A stretch of 64,000 bases of DNA from Arthrobacter sp. PM3 (GCF_003352915.1 NZ_CP022314.1:303093-367092); one strand, 5' to 3'; numbered from the stretch's first letter, positions 32,998 to 43,361 are shown. Made by a program: numbers and translations. Notes: generated by a model from the sequence alone, not told the origin.

Positions 32998-34917
32998 CTA
33001 CCCGACGAGGTTCTGGAACTCCTGGACGCGCGCGCCCGACTGCAGGAGCGGCGCGAAGAACGCGGCGAGCTCCGCCGTCGCGGTCAGGGGCAGCACGTGG
33101 GCCACGTACTGGTCCGGGCGGACCACGACCACGGCGCCGCCGCGGTCGATCCCGCGCAGGTCGAAGATGTCCGCCGCGGGATCGGTGCCGTAGACCTTCT
33201 CCAGGTACGGAAGTTGGAACGGCCCGACCTCCGGCTTGAACACCGCGGGGACCGCGCCGATATCGATGCCGGTGTGGTCCTGCTGGTAGATCACCTTGAC
33301 ATCGAACCAGGCGTCGCGGTCCAGGTTCGACGGCGTCGCGGCCAGCGGCGAGTCCGGTGCGTTCGCCAGCCAGTCGGCGAAATCCACAACCGGGCCCGGG
33401 GCCCCGGCCGGCGCCGCCGCATCGGCGAAGACGTAGATGCGCCAGCGGCCGTCCGCTGTGGCCTGGTGGCCGAGCTGGAGCGGGTTGGTGTCGCAGACGC
33501 GCACCACCGGTGCTGACTTGAACCGCTTGCCGACCGGAAAACCTGCGGCCAGGTTCTGGTGCGTCGCCTCGGCGACGATCAGCGACGGCGCGTATTCGGT
33601 CATGAAGCCGGCGGGGAACTCCGCCGTGCGGACGTAGAAGTCCTCGAGCTCGGAGGGGTTCTCGAAGTCCTCGGGCTTCTTGGCCATGAGCGTGGACCAC
33701 TGCTTGTCGAAGTCGATGAGGTTCTTCGCGACCACCTGGCGCTCGGCCGAGTAGGTGGAGAGCAGGCTGTCGGGGCTGCGGCCCTCCAGCACGTGGCCGA
33801 GCTTCCAGCCGATGTTGAAGCCGTCCTGCATGGAGACGTTCATGCCCTGGCCCGCCTTGGCGCTGTGCGTGTGGCACGCGTCGCCGGTGATGAACACGCG
33901 CGGCGTGCGGGTGCCGCGCTCCTCCGGCAGGACGTCGTCGAACCGGTCAGTGAGGCGGTGGCCGACCTCGTACACGCTATGCCAGGCGACATTGCGCACG
34001 TCGAGCGTGTAGGGGTGGATGATCGCGTTGGCCTTGGCGATGATCTGCTCGATGGTGGTCTTGCGGACCGCGCCGTTGTCGTCCGCGGCAACTTCACCGA
34101 GGTCGACGTACATGCGGAAGAGATGGCCGCCCTCGCGCGGGATCAGCAGGATGCTGCCGCCGTCGTGGGACTGGATGGCGCACTTGAGGCGGATGTCGGG
34201 GAAGTCGGTGGACGCGAGCACGTCCATGACGCCCCACGCGTGGTTGGCCTGATCGCCGGCGAGCGTGCAGCCGATCGAGTCCCGCACCTTGCTCCGCGCG
34301 CCGTCGGCACCGATCACGTACTTCGCCCGGACGGAGCGCGTCTGGCCTTCGTCGGGGCCGGCCGTGTGCACGAGGGTCACGGTGACCGGGTACTCGCCCT
34401 CACCGACCTCGAGGCCGACGAACTCGTAGCCGTAGTCCGGTGCCATGCGGGTGGGCGCGTTGGCCATGAACTCACCGAAGTAGTCCAGCACGCGGGCCTG
34501 GTTGACGATCAGGTGCGGGAACTCGCTGATGCCCCTCTCGTCGTCGACCGCGCGGGCGGCACGGACGATGCGCGAGGGGTCCGCCGGGTCCGGCTTCCAG
34601 AAGGCCATTTCGGTGATGCGGTACGCCTCGGCGATGATCCGCTCGGCGAAACCGAAGGCCTGGAAGGTCTCGACGCTCCTGGCCTGGATACCGTCGGCCT
34701 GGCCGATGGCGAGCCGTCCGCCGCGGCGCTCCACGATCCTCGTGGTGACGCCCGGAAACTGGGACAGCTGCGCGGCCGCGAGCATGCCCGCGGGTCCGGT
34801 GCCCACAATGAGGACGTCCACCTCGTCGGGAAGCCGGGCCGGGCGGTCGATCCCGGTGCCGGCGGCCGGCTGAACTCGCGGATCTCCGGATACGTAACCG
34901 TGATGGTGAAAATGCAC
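32998..34917 (-). CDS. mobA: FAD-dependent aromatic hydroxylase, 3-hydroxybenzoate 4-monooxygenase (MobA)-like
   Basis: A 639-residue class A flavoprotein hydroxylase. The N-terminal FAD motif is VDVLIVGTGPAGMLAAAQLS; YVIGADGARSKVRDSIG is the DG motif, and GDACHTHSAKAGQGMNVSMQ is the second FAD site. The C-terminal thioredoxin-like domain (about 450-630) is typical of phenol hydroxylase/MobA. Length and the start MHFHHHGYVSGDP match MobA. The start is GTG at 34917 with GAGGAAAG upstream. It is divergent from the homoprotocatechuate operon, so it may instead hydroxylate a hydroxyphenylacetate to feed that operon (inference). Confidence 0.85.
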   Translation of the reverse strand: MHFHHHGYVSGDPRVQPAAGTGIDRPARLPDEVDVLIVGTGPAGMLAAAQLSQFPGVTTRIVERRGGRLAIGQADGIQARSVETFQAFGFAERIIAEAYRITEMAFWKPDPADPSRIVRAARAVDDERGISEFPHLIVNQARVLDYFGEFMANAPTRMAPDYGYEFVGLEVGEGEYPVTVTLVHTAGPDEGQTRSVRAKYVIGADGARSKVRDSIGCTLAGDQANHAWGVMDVLASTDFPDIRLKCAIQSHDGGSILLIPREGGHLFRMYVDLGEVAADDNGAVRKTTIEQIIAKANAIIHPYTLDVRNVAWHSVYEVGHRLTDRFDDVLPEERGTRTPRVFITGDACHTHSAKAGQGMNVSMQDGFNIGWKLGHVLEGRSPDSLLSTYSAERQVVAKNLIDFDKQWSTLMAKKPEDFENPSELEDFYVRTAEFPAGFMTEYAPSLIVAEATHQNLAAGFPVGKRFKSAPVVRVCDTNPLQLGHQATADGRWRIYVFADAAAPAGAPGPVVDFADWLANAPDSPLAATPSNLDRDAWFDVKVIYQQDHTGIDIGAVPAVFKPEVGPFQLPYLEKVYGTDPAADIFDLRGIDRGGAVVVVRPDQYVAHVLPLTATAELAAFFAPLLQSGARVQEFQNLVG

Positions 34918-34964
34918 GGGCTTTCCTCACTTCGTTGTGTGGCGGACATTCGTCACATGTGTTC

Positions 34965-34995
34965 TATATAAGAATTTGACGTTCGATAATTGAAC
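34965..34995 (-). promoter_or_regulatory. putative mobA promoter and overlapping inverted repeat
   Basis: On the minus strand TTCAAT (34994-34989), 18 bases, then TATATA (34970-34965) form a plausible -35/-10 pair. The imperfect inverted repeat GTTCGATAATTGAAC at 34981-34995 overlaps the -35, suggesting an operator. Confidence 0.4.
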
Positions 34996-35072
34996 TGAAT
35001 CGTTGATCCAAAACTGTACGGCAGATATGACATGGGTTACAAGTGCCTCGAAAACTCCCGGAAAATCAGGGG

Positions 35073-35114
35073 TTGACGTTCCCGGGATCCCGGGTGATAG
35101 TTATCGTATATGAT
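35073..35114 (+). promoter_or_regulatory. hpa operon promoter with GntR-type operator
   Basis: TTGACG (35073-35078), 17 bases, then GATAGT (35096-35101) form a plausible promoter. Just downstream, ATCGTATATGAT at 35103-35114 matches a 12-bp palindrome at 10 of 12 positions and resembles GTATAC-centred sites of FCD-type GntR repressors. The operon's own GntR gene starts at 36604. Confidence 0.5.
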
Positions 35115-35138
35115 TTCGTACTCGATGAGGAGTAACTC

Positions 35139-36611
35139 TTGGAACAGGTCACCGACCACCTCCTGGCCGCGGCCCGCAAGGTCATCGCGGTGCATATCAA
35201 CTACCCCAGCCGGGCAGCCCAGCGCGGCCGGACCCCGGAACAGCCCTCCTACTTCCTGAAACCGTCGTCGTCCCTGGCAACCGGTTCGGCGGAAGCGCCT
35301 TCGACGGTGGAGCGCCCGGCCGGCTGTGAGCTCCTCGGCTACGAGGGCGAGATCGCCCTGATCATCGGCAAGCCCGCCCGCCGCGTGGGTATTGAGGACG
35401 CCTGGAGCCACGTGGAGTGGGTCACTGCGAGCAACGACCTCGGCGTCTACGACCTCCGATACGCGGACAAGGGCTCCAACCTGCGGTCCAAGGGCGGTGA
35501 CGGCTTCACCCCCGTGGGTCCGGGCCTGATCGCCGCGGACGCCGTGGATCCCGCGGCCCTCCGGGTCCGCACCTGGCACAACGGGGACATGGTCCAGGAC
35601 GACACTACCGAAGACCTGCTCTTCCCCTTCGCCCGGCTGGTTGCGGACCTGTCCCAGCTGCTCACGCTCGAAGAGGGCGACATCATCCTCACCGGCACCC
35701 CGGCCGGCGCCTCCGTCGCCCTGCCCGGCGACGTCGTCGAGGTCGAAGTCAGCGCCGGCAACCTCACCACCGGCCGCCTGGCCACCCGGGTGGCGGAAGG
35801 CACGACGCCGTTCGCGGACTTCGGCGCCCGGCCCAGGACCGATGATCTCCAGCGCGAGGAAGCGTACGGTTCGCGTGAAGCGGCGGGGCTGGCCGCCGTC
35901 GGGCACAACCTGTCCCCGGAGCTGAAGGCGAAGCTGGAAAGTGTCTGCACCGCCACCCTTTCCTCCCAGCTGCGCAAGCGCGGGCTGAACAACGTCAGCA
36001 TTGACGGCCTCACCTCCACCCGTCCGGAGCAGCGGATCGTGGGCCTGGCCCGGACCCTGCGCTACGTGCCCAACCGCGAGGACCTCTTCACAACCCACGG
36101 CGGCGGTTTCAACGCCCAGAAGAAGGCCATCGATTCCGTCAACGAGGGCGAGATCCTGGTCATGGAGGCCCGCGGCGAAAAGGGCACCGGCACCATCGGC
36201 GACATCCTGGCCCTCCGCGCCCAGATCCGCGGGGCGGCGGCCATCATCACCGACGGCGGCGTCCGCGACTTCTCCGCCGTCGCCGCGATGGACATGCCCA
36301 CCTATTACGCCAACCCGCACCCCGCTGTGCTGGGCCGCCGGCACATCCCATGGGACACGGACATCACGATCGCCTGCGGCGGCACCACCGTGCAGCCCGG
36401 GGACATCATCGTGGCCGACTCCGACGGCATCCTGGTGATCCCGCCGGCCCTCGCCGAGGAGCTCGCGGACGACTCCATCGCCCAGGAACGGGAGGAGACC
36501 TTCATCGCCGAGATGGTGCAGCAGGGCCACAGCGTGGACGGCCTGTACCCGCTGAACGCCGCGTGGCGGGTTAAGTACGAGCAGTGGGAAGCAGGCAAAG
36601 CCAATGACTGA
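35139..36611 (+). CDS. hpaG: FAH family isomerase/hydrolase fused to an RraA-like domain (HpaG role)
   Basis: A 490-residue two-domain protein. Residues about 15-240 are a fumarylacetoacetate-hydrolase domain (YEGEIALIIGKPA, NDLGVYDLRYADKG, TGTPAGASVALPGD). Residues about 255-475 are RraA-like (TLSSQLRKRGLNN, GTIGDILALRAQIRG, AAAIITDGGVRDF with the metal-binding DGGVRD). In the homoprotocatechuate path HpaG decarboxylates and isomerises 5-oxopent-3-ene-1,2,5-tricarboxylate; E. coli HpaG is two FAH domains, while here the second is RraA-like, a family containing oxaloacetate decarboxylases and aldolases. The start is TTG, with GAGGAG six bases upstream, and no nearby in-frame ATG. Confidence 0.85.
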   Translation: MEQVTDHLLAAARKVIAVHINYPSRAAQRGRTPEQPSYFLKPSSSLATGSAEAPSTVERPAGCELLGYEGEIALIIGKPARRVGIEDAWSHVEWVTASNDLGVYDLRYADKGSNLRSKGGDGFTPVGPGLIAADAVDPAALRVRTWHNGDMVQDDTTEDLLFPFARLVADLSQLLTLEEGDIILTGTPAGASVALPGDVVEVEVSAGNLTTGRLATRVAEGTTPFADFGARPRTDDLQREEAYGSREAAGLAAVGHNLSPELKAKLESVCTATLSSQLRKRGLNNVSIDGLTSTRPEQRIVGLARTLRYVPNREDLFTTHGGGFNAQKKAIDSVNEGEILVMEARGEKGTGTIGDILALRAQIRGAAAIITDGGVRDFSAVAAMDMPTYYANPHPAVLGRRHIPWDTDITIACGGTTVQPGDIIVADSDGILVIPPALAEELADDSIAQEREETFIAEMVQQGHSVDGLYPLNAAWRVKYEQWEAGKAND

Positions 36612-37302
36612 GACGGCCACTTCAGGCGCCGCACCAACCGCTGCCGCCAGCAAGTCGCAGCAGGCGTACGAGGCCGTGAAGGCCCGGATCGTGGACGGGA
36701 CGTACTCCCCCGGCTACCGGCTGGTGCTGGCCAAGATCGCCGAGGACCTGGGCGTCAGCGTGGTGCCGGTCCGGGAGGCCATCCGCCGGCTCGAAGCCGA
36801 GGGGCTGGTGACGTTCGAGCGGAACGTCGGCGCCACCGTGTCCGGGATCGATCCCACCGAGTACCTGTACACGATGCAGACCCTGAGCATCGTCGAGGGC
36901 GCCGCCACCGCACTCTCGGCACCGCTGATCGGTGCGGCTGATGTGGCCCGGGCCCGGGCGGTGAACGAGGAAATGCGTGACTGCCTGCAGCACTTCGACC
37001 CCGTCCGGTTCACCGCGCTGAACCGGGACTTCCACAGCGTCCTGTTCGAGCACTGCCCCAACCCGCACATCCTGGACCTCGTGCACCGGGGCTGGAACCG
37101 GCTCGCGTCCCTGCGGTCCTCCACCTTCCGCTTCGTCCCGGGCCGCGCCCACGAGTCCGTCGACGAGCACGAGGCCCTGCTGCAGCTCATCGAAGCCGGT
37201 GCCGACGCCGACACCATCGAAAAGGCCGCCCGCCGCCACCGCAGCGCCACCCTCGACGCGTACCTCGCCCAAAGCAACGCGGGGTCACTTAGCGCCCATT
37301 AA
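36604..37302 (+). CDS. GntR family (FCD) transcriptional regulator
   Basis: A 232-residue GntR protein: winged helix at about residues 18-85 (QQAYEAVKARIVDGTYSPGY and LGVSVVPVREAIRRLEAEGL) and an FCD ligand domain (about 90-220) with a metal-binding pattern (FHSVLFEHC, HESVDEHEALL). The ATG overlaps the hpaG stop by eight bases, so it is translated with hpaG. It probably represses the hpa operon at the 35103 palindrome. Its last eight codons lie inside the left arm of a 19-bp inverted repeat, so the C-terminus may be shaped by that element. Confidence 0.87.
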   Translation: MTETATSGAAPTAAASKSQQAYEAVKARIVDGTYSPGYRLVLAKIAEDLGVSVVPVREAIRRLEAEGLVTFERNVGATVSGIDPTEYLYTMQTLSIVEGAATALSAPLIGAADVARARAVNEEMRDCLQHFDPVRFTALNRDFHSVLFEHCPNPHILDLVHRGWNRLASLRSSTFRFVPGRAHESVDEHEALLQLIEAGADADTIEKAARRHRSATLDAYLAQSNAGSLSAH

Positions 37303-37339
37303 GCCGCCCCGCACGAGCCATAAGTGACCCCGCGTTGCT
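37273..37339. repeat. 19-bp inverted repeat overlapping the gntR 3' end
   Basis: AGCAACGCGGGGTCACTTA at 37273-37291 is perfectly complementary to 37321-37339, with a 29-base loop. The left arm encodes the last residues of the GntR protein, and the right arm ends 24 bases before hpaE. It lies inside an otherwise continuous operon and has no T-run. Confidence 0.85.
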
Positions 37340-37362
37340 CTTAGACAGTAAGGAAAACAACA

Positions 37363-38877
<1,515 letters not shown>

Positions 38878-38911
38878 CCAGCAACCGCCCTTTCAACGAA
38901 GAGAGAACGCC

Positions 38912-39994
38912 ATGACCAACTTCATCCCCACCCCCAGCGTCCCGGCCCCGGACATCGTCCGCTGCGCCTACATGGAAATCGTGGTCACCGACCTCGCCAA
39001 GTCCCGCGCCTTCTACGTGGACCTGCTCGGCCTGCACGTGACCGAGGAAGACGAGAACGCGATCTACCTGCGCTCCCTCGAGGAGTTCATCCACCACAAC
39101 CTGGTCCTCCGCAAGGGCCCCATCGCCGCCGTCGCTGCCTTCGCCTACCGGGTGAAGTCCCCCGCCGAGGTCGACGCCGCCGAGGCCTACTACAAGGAGC
39201 TCGGCTGCCGGGTGGAGCGCCGCAAGGAAGGCTTCACCAAGGGCATCGGCGACTCCGTCCGGGTCGAGGACCCGCTGGGCTTCCCCTACGAGTTCTTCTA
39301 CGAGGTCGAGCACGTCGAACGCCTCACCCAGCGCTACGACCTCTACTCCGCCGGCGAACTCGTCCGGCTGGACCACTTCAACCAGGTCACCCCGGACGTC
39401 CCGCGCGGCCGCAAGTACCTCGAGGACCTGGGCTTCCGCGTCTCCGAGGACATCCAGGACTCCGACGGCGTGACCTACGCGGCCTGGATGCACCGCAAGC
39501 AGACGGTCCACGACACCGCCCTGACCGGCGGCAACGGACCCCGCATGCACCACGTCGCGTTCGCCACGCACGAGAAGCACAACATCATCCAGATCTGCGA
39601 CAAGATGGGCGCCCTGCGCATCAGCGACAGGATTGAACGCGGCCCCGGCCGGCACGGCGTGTCCAACGCCTTCTACCTCTACATCCTGGACCCGGACGGC
39701 CACCGCGTGGAGATCTACACCCAGGACTACTACACCGGCGACCCGGACAACCCCACCATCACCTGGGACGTGCACGACAACCAGCGCCGCGACTGGTGGG
39801 GCAACCCGGTGGTCCCGTCCTGGTACACCGAGGCCTCCCTGGTCCTGGACCTCGACGGCAACCCGCAGCCCGTCATCGAACGCACCGACGCCTCCGAAAT
39901 GGCCGTCACCGTCGGCGCCGACGGCTTCTCCTACACCCGCAAGGACGATGCCACGGGAGCCGTCGAGGGGTTCAAACTGGGAGCCCAGGTCTAA
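38912..39994 (+). CDS. hpaD: homoprotocatechuate (3,4-dihydroxyphenylacetate) 2,3-dioxygenase
   Basis: An extradiol dioxygenase that cleaves 3,4-dihydroxyphenylacetate next to the hydroxyls. The 360-residue protein has two VOC modules. Metal ligands fall at His155 (LDHFNQVTP), His214 (RMHHVAF) and Glu267 (HRVEIYT); the acid-base His200 and Asn157 and Tyr257 are also present, at exactly the numbers of the Brevibacterium fuscum enzyme (recalled numbering). Arthrobacter globiformis MndD of this family uses Mn(II) and the B. fuscum one Fe(II); sequence does not tell which applies here. The ATG at 38912 follows AAGAGAG. Confidence 0.96.
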   Translation: MTNFIPTPSVPAPDIVRCAYMEIVVTDLAKSRAFYVDLLGLHVTEEDENAIYLRSLEEFIHHNLVLRKGPIAAVAAFAYRVKSPAEVDAAEAYYKELGCRVERRKEGFTKGIGDSVRVEDPLGFPYEFFYEVEHVERLTQRYDLYSAGELVRLDHFNQVTPDVPRGRKYLEDLGFRVSEDIQDSDGVTYAAWMHRKQTVHDTALTGGNGPRMHHVAFATHEKHNIIQICDKMGALRISDRIERGPGRHGVSNAFYLYILDPDGHRVEIYTQDYYTGDPDNPTITWDVHDNQRRDWWGNPVVPSWYTEASLVLDLDGNPQPVIERTDASEMAVTVGADGFSYTRKDDATGAVEGFKLGAQV

Positions 39995-39998
39995 TCCG

Positions 39999-40784
39999 AT
40001 GCTGGACGCGAAGATGATCGAGGCCATCGCCGACGAACTGCTGGAAGCCGGCCGGACCCGCACCCCGGTCCCGCGCCTAACGGCCCGCTACCCGGAGATG
40101 ACGGTGGAGGACTCCTACGCCGTGCAGCAGCTGTGGCGGCGCCGGAACGAGGACGCCGGCCGCAGGCTCGTGGGCCGCAAGATCGGCCTGACATCCAAGG
40201 CCATGCAGGCGGCAACCGGTATCACCGAACCGGACTACGGCGCGATCTTCGATGACATGGTGCTGGAAACCGGCTGCTCCGTGCCGTGGGACCGGTACAC
40301 GCATCCGCGGGTGGAGGTGGAACTGGCGTTCGTCCTCAAGGACGCGCTCAAGGGGCCCGGCTGCACCATCTTCGACGTCCTGAACGCCACCGACTACGTG
40401 GTCCCGGCCCTCGAGATTCTGGACTCCCGGATCGAAATGGAGGGCCGGACCATCGTGGACACCATCGCCGACAACGCTGCGATGGGCGCCATGGTGGTCG
40501 GCGGCCGCCCGGTAAAGCCCGACGCCGTCGACCTCCGCTGGGTCTCGGCCATCCTCTACAAGAACCAGACCGTCGAGGAAACCGGCGTCGCGGCCGGCGT
40601 CCTGGACCACCCGGCCAACGGGGTGCACTGGCTGGCCAACAAGATCGCCGCCCACGGGGACGCGATGTTAGCCGGCGACATCATCCTCGCCGGCTCGTTC
40701 ACCCGGCCGCTGTGGGTGTACCAGGGCGACACCGTGCACGCCGACTACGGACCCCTGGGGGTTGTCACATGCCGCTTCGACTAG
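39999..40784 (+). CDS. hpaH: 2-oxohept-4-ene-1,7-dioate hydratase
   Basis: A 261-residue enzyme of the FAH/decarboxylase-hydratase superfamily: GRKIGLTSKAMQAATGITEP, YGAIFDDM, HPRVEVELAFVLK (metal-binding Glu-x-Glu) and AGSFTRPLWVYQGDTVHAD. It hydrates 2-oxohept-4-ene-1,7-dioate to the 4-hydroxy product used by HpaI. The ATG follows the hpaD stop by four bases, and the 3' end overlaps hpaI by 16 bases. Confidence 0.94.
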   Translation: MLDAKMIEAIADELLEAGRTRTPVPRLTARYPEMTVEDSYAVQQLWRRRNEDAGRRLVGRKIGLTSKAMQAATGITEPDYGAIFDDMVLETGCSVPWDRYTHPRVEVELAFVLKDALKGPGCTIFDVLNATDYVVPALEILDSRIEMEGRTIVDTIADNAAMGAMVVGGRPVKPDAVDLRWVSAILYKNQTVEETGVAAGVLDHPANGVHWLANKIAAHGDAMLAGDIILAGSFTRPLWVYQGDTVHADYGPLGVVTCRFD

Positions 40785-41602
40785 AACCGGACGCGACTTT
40801 CCGGCACGCCCTGCACACCCGCACCGGCGCTGCCGCCCGGCCGCTGGCCGGGATGTGGGTCTGTTCCGGCAGCCCGTTGGTGGCCGAGCTCTGCGCCGGG
40901 TCAGGCCTGGACTGGCTCCTGATCGACGCCGAGCACAGCCCCAACGGGCTCGAATCGATCCTGGCCCAGCTGCAGGCCGTGCACGGGTACCCGGTGCACG
41001 CGGTGGTCCGGCCGCCTGTGAACGACACCGTGCTGATCAAGCAGTACCTGGACCTTGGCGTGCAGAACCTGCTGGTGCCCATGGTGAATTCCGCGGCGGA
41101 AGCGGAGGCCGCCGTCGCCGCCACCCGCTACCCGCCCCACGGGGTCCGCGGCGTCGGCTCGGCGCTGGCCCGGGCCGCGCGCTGGAACCGGATCCCGGAC
41201 TACCTCGCCCGGGCCTCCGAAACCGTCAGCGTGACGGTCCAGATCGAATCGACGGCGGCCGTCGACGCGGTGGCGGACATCCTGGCGGTGGACGGGGTGG
41301 ACGCGATCTTCCTGGGCCCCTCCGACCTCGCCGCGTCCATGGGGCTGCTGGGCCAGCAGGAACACCCCGAGGTGCGTGCCGCCGTCGAACACTGCCTCGC
41401 CGCCGCCGCGGCCGCCGGCAAACCCGCCGGCGTGAACGCCTTCACCCCGGCCACGGCACGCGCCTACATGGCCGCCGGCGCGGCGTTCGTGCTGGTGGGC
41501 GCCGATGTCGCGATGCTGGCCCGCGGTTCCGAAGCCCTCGCGGCCGAATACGTCCCGTCCGCCCCGGCGGGTGAGACTGCCGGCACCCCCGCCAGCTACT
41601 GA
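40769..41602 (+). CDS. hpaI: 4-hydroxy-2-oxoheptane-1,7-dioate aldolase
   Basis: A 277-residue class II HpcH/HpaI aldolase: LLIDAEHSPNGLESI (active-site His and Glu context), VQIESTAAVDAV (metal-binding Glu), and FLGPSDLAASMG (Asp). It splits 4-hydroxy-2-oxoheptanedioate to pyruvate and succinic semialdehyde, ending the pathway. The ATG at 40769 lies inside hpaH, a coupled overlap. It is the last gene of the operon; the amino acid permease that follows is convergent. A short extra tail (PSAPAGETAGTPASY) ends the protein. Confidence 0.94.
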   Translation: MPLRLEPDATFRHALHTRTGAAARPLAGMWVCSGSPLVAELCAGSGLDWLLIDAEHSPNGLESILAQLQAVHGYPVHAVVRPPVNDTVLIKQYLDLGVQNLLVPMVNSAAEAEAAVAATRYPPHGVRGVGSALARAARWNRIPDYLARASETVSVTVQIESTAAVDAVADILAVDGVDAIFLGPSDLAASMGLLGQQEHPEVRAAVEHCLAAAAAAGKPAGVNAFTPATARAYMAAGAAFVLVGADVAMLARGSEALAAEYVPSAPAGETAGTPASY

Positions 41603-41696
41603 CACCGGGTTAACCACGACGGCGGCAGCCACCTCCCCAGGGTGGCTGCCGCCGTCGTCACTGCACAGTCCGTCACTGCACAGTCCGCTGCGCGGC

Positions 41697-43214
41697 TTAG
41701 CTGAAGAGCTCGCTCTTGGGCTCGTTGTGCTTGACCTTCTGCCAGCCCAGCCACAGCACCAGGGCGAAGAACGGAATGGTCGCCAGGGTCCACAGCCCCA
41801 GCAGGAAGACGTCGCCGGTGGCCTTGTCCGTCATGGTGTCGAAGCCGATCAGCACGGTGATGGCGAGCAGCGCGATGAGACCCGCCCAGCTGGTCCACGG
41901 GGCGCCCGGCATGGGCAGGCTGGAGACCTTGCCCTTCTTCTTCCGCAGCGCGATCTGGCTGGCGAAGATGGAGCCCCACGTGAAGATCACGCCGATCGAA
42001 GCCGAGTTCAGCGCGAGGTCGAACGCGTGCGAACCGCCCAGCCAAATATTCAGCAGGATGCCCACAAGGTAGACGGCGCCGATCGCCAGGATGGCGGCGT
42101 ACGGCACGTGGCGGGTGGACATTTTGGTGAGCCACTGCGGGGCGTGGCCGTTGTTGGCCATGGTGCGGAAGATCCGGCCGATCGAGTACAGGCCCGAGTT
42201 GCAGGAGGACAGCGCGGCGGTGATGACGATCATGTTCATGACGTCGCCCATCCAGCCGAGGCCCATCTGCCCGAACACGGTGACGAACGGCGAGGTGCCG
42301 GCCTTGTACTGGTCCGAGGGCAGCAGCATGGCCAGCAGGGACACCGAGCCGACGTAGAACACCACGATGCGAACGACGACGGCGCGGATCGCCTTGGGGA
42401 CTTCGCGTTCCGGGTTCTCCATTTCGCCGGCCGTGATGCCGACGATTTCGATGGCGTTGTAGGCGAAGATCACGGCGTTGAGGACCAGGATCATCACCAG
42501 CGCCCCCTTGGGGAACATGCCGCCCTCGTCATAGAAGAGGTTGCCCACGGAGGCGTGGCCGGTGCCCACCTTGGCGTTGGTGACCACCATGAAGGTGCCC
42601 ACGGCCAGGAAGATCACGATTGCCGCGACCTTGAGGCAGGATGCCCAGAATTCGAACTCGCCGAACGCCTTGACGCTGAACAGGTTCACGGCCACCAGCA
42701 GCACCAGCGCTGCGATGGCGGAGAGTTCCACGGGAACGTTCGGGAAGAAGAACTGGAAGTACAGGCCAATGGCGATCAGCTCGGCGATGCCGGTCATGGC
42801 CCAGTTGATGAAGTACATCCAGCCGGACAGGTAGGCGCCCTTCTTGCCGAACATTTCGCCGGCATAGCTGACGAACGAGCCCGACGTCTGGCGGTACATG
42901 ATGAGCTCGCCCAGGGCCCGCATCAGCAGGTAGGCGATCACGCCGGCGATGGCGTAGGAGAAGATCAGCGCCGGTCCGGTGGAAGCCAGGCGTCCGCCGG
43001 CCCCCATGAACAGGCCGACGCCGATTGCGCCGCCCATGGAGATCATCGTGACGTGGCGGCCGCTCAGGGTTTTCTTGTAGCCCTCGGCGCTGAGAGTCGA
43101 GTCTGCGACGGCGGGTTGCGCCGGCGCGCTCTTGAGTTCGGTGGAAGTACTTGGTGGCACAACAGTTCCTTGTAGGTCGGGGATCGGCCGGGGCTGGACC
43201 GTGGATTCAGTCAC
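41697..43214 (-). CDS. amino acid permease, APC family (AnsP/GabP-like)
   Basis: A 505-residue transporter with about twelve membrane segments. MISMGGAIGVGLFMGAGGRL is the first-helix signature of the AAT/APC family, with GELIMYRQTSGSFVSYAGEM and the IVGITAGEMENPEREVPKAI motif following. It imports an amino acid by proton symport; the substrate could be asparagine, aromatic amino acids or GABA. The start is uncertain: GTG at 43214 (VTESTVQP) or TTG two codons earlier, neither with a strong ribosome site. A 45-residue cytoplasmic extension precedes the first helix. Confidence 0.9.
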   Translation of the reverse strand: MTESTVQPRPIPDLQGTVVPPSTSTELKSAPAQPAVADSTLSAEGYKKTLSGRHVTMISMGGAIGVGLFMGAGGRLASTGPALIFSYAIAGVIAYLLMRALGELIMYRQTSGSFVSYAGEMFGKKGAYLSGWMYFINWAMTGIAELIAIGLYFQFFFPNVPVELSAIAALVLLVAVNLFSVKAFGEFEFWASCLKVAAIVIFLAVGTFMVVTNAKVGTGHASVGNLFYDEGGMFPKGALVMILVLNAVIFAYNAIEIVGITAGEMENPEREVPKAIRAVVVRIVVFYVGSVSLLAMLLPSDQYKAGTSPFVTVFGQMGLGWMGDVMNMIVITAALSSCNSGLYSIGRIFRTMANNGHAPQWLTKMSTRHVPYAAILAIGAVYLVGILLNIWLGGSHAFDLALNSASIGVIFTWGSIFASQIALRKKKGKVSSLPMPGAPWTSWAGLIALLAITVLIGFDTMTDKATGDVFLLGLWTLATIPFFALVLWLGWQKVKHNEPKSELFS

Positions 43215-43361
43215 ACGCAATTCGGTGTGAACCCCAAAAGGGGCAACAATGTGTACCGAATCTCACAAAGGGTCGAAGCTTCGCGCGGCACATCCATACT
43301 ACTAGCTTTCCGGCGTGGACCGTGACGCGGGCAACATCCGGACCGGCGCTAGGCTGGGTGC

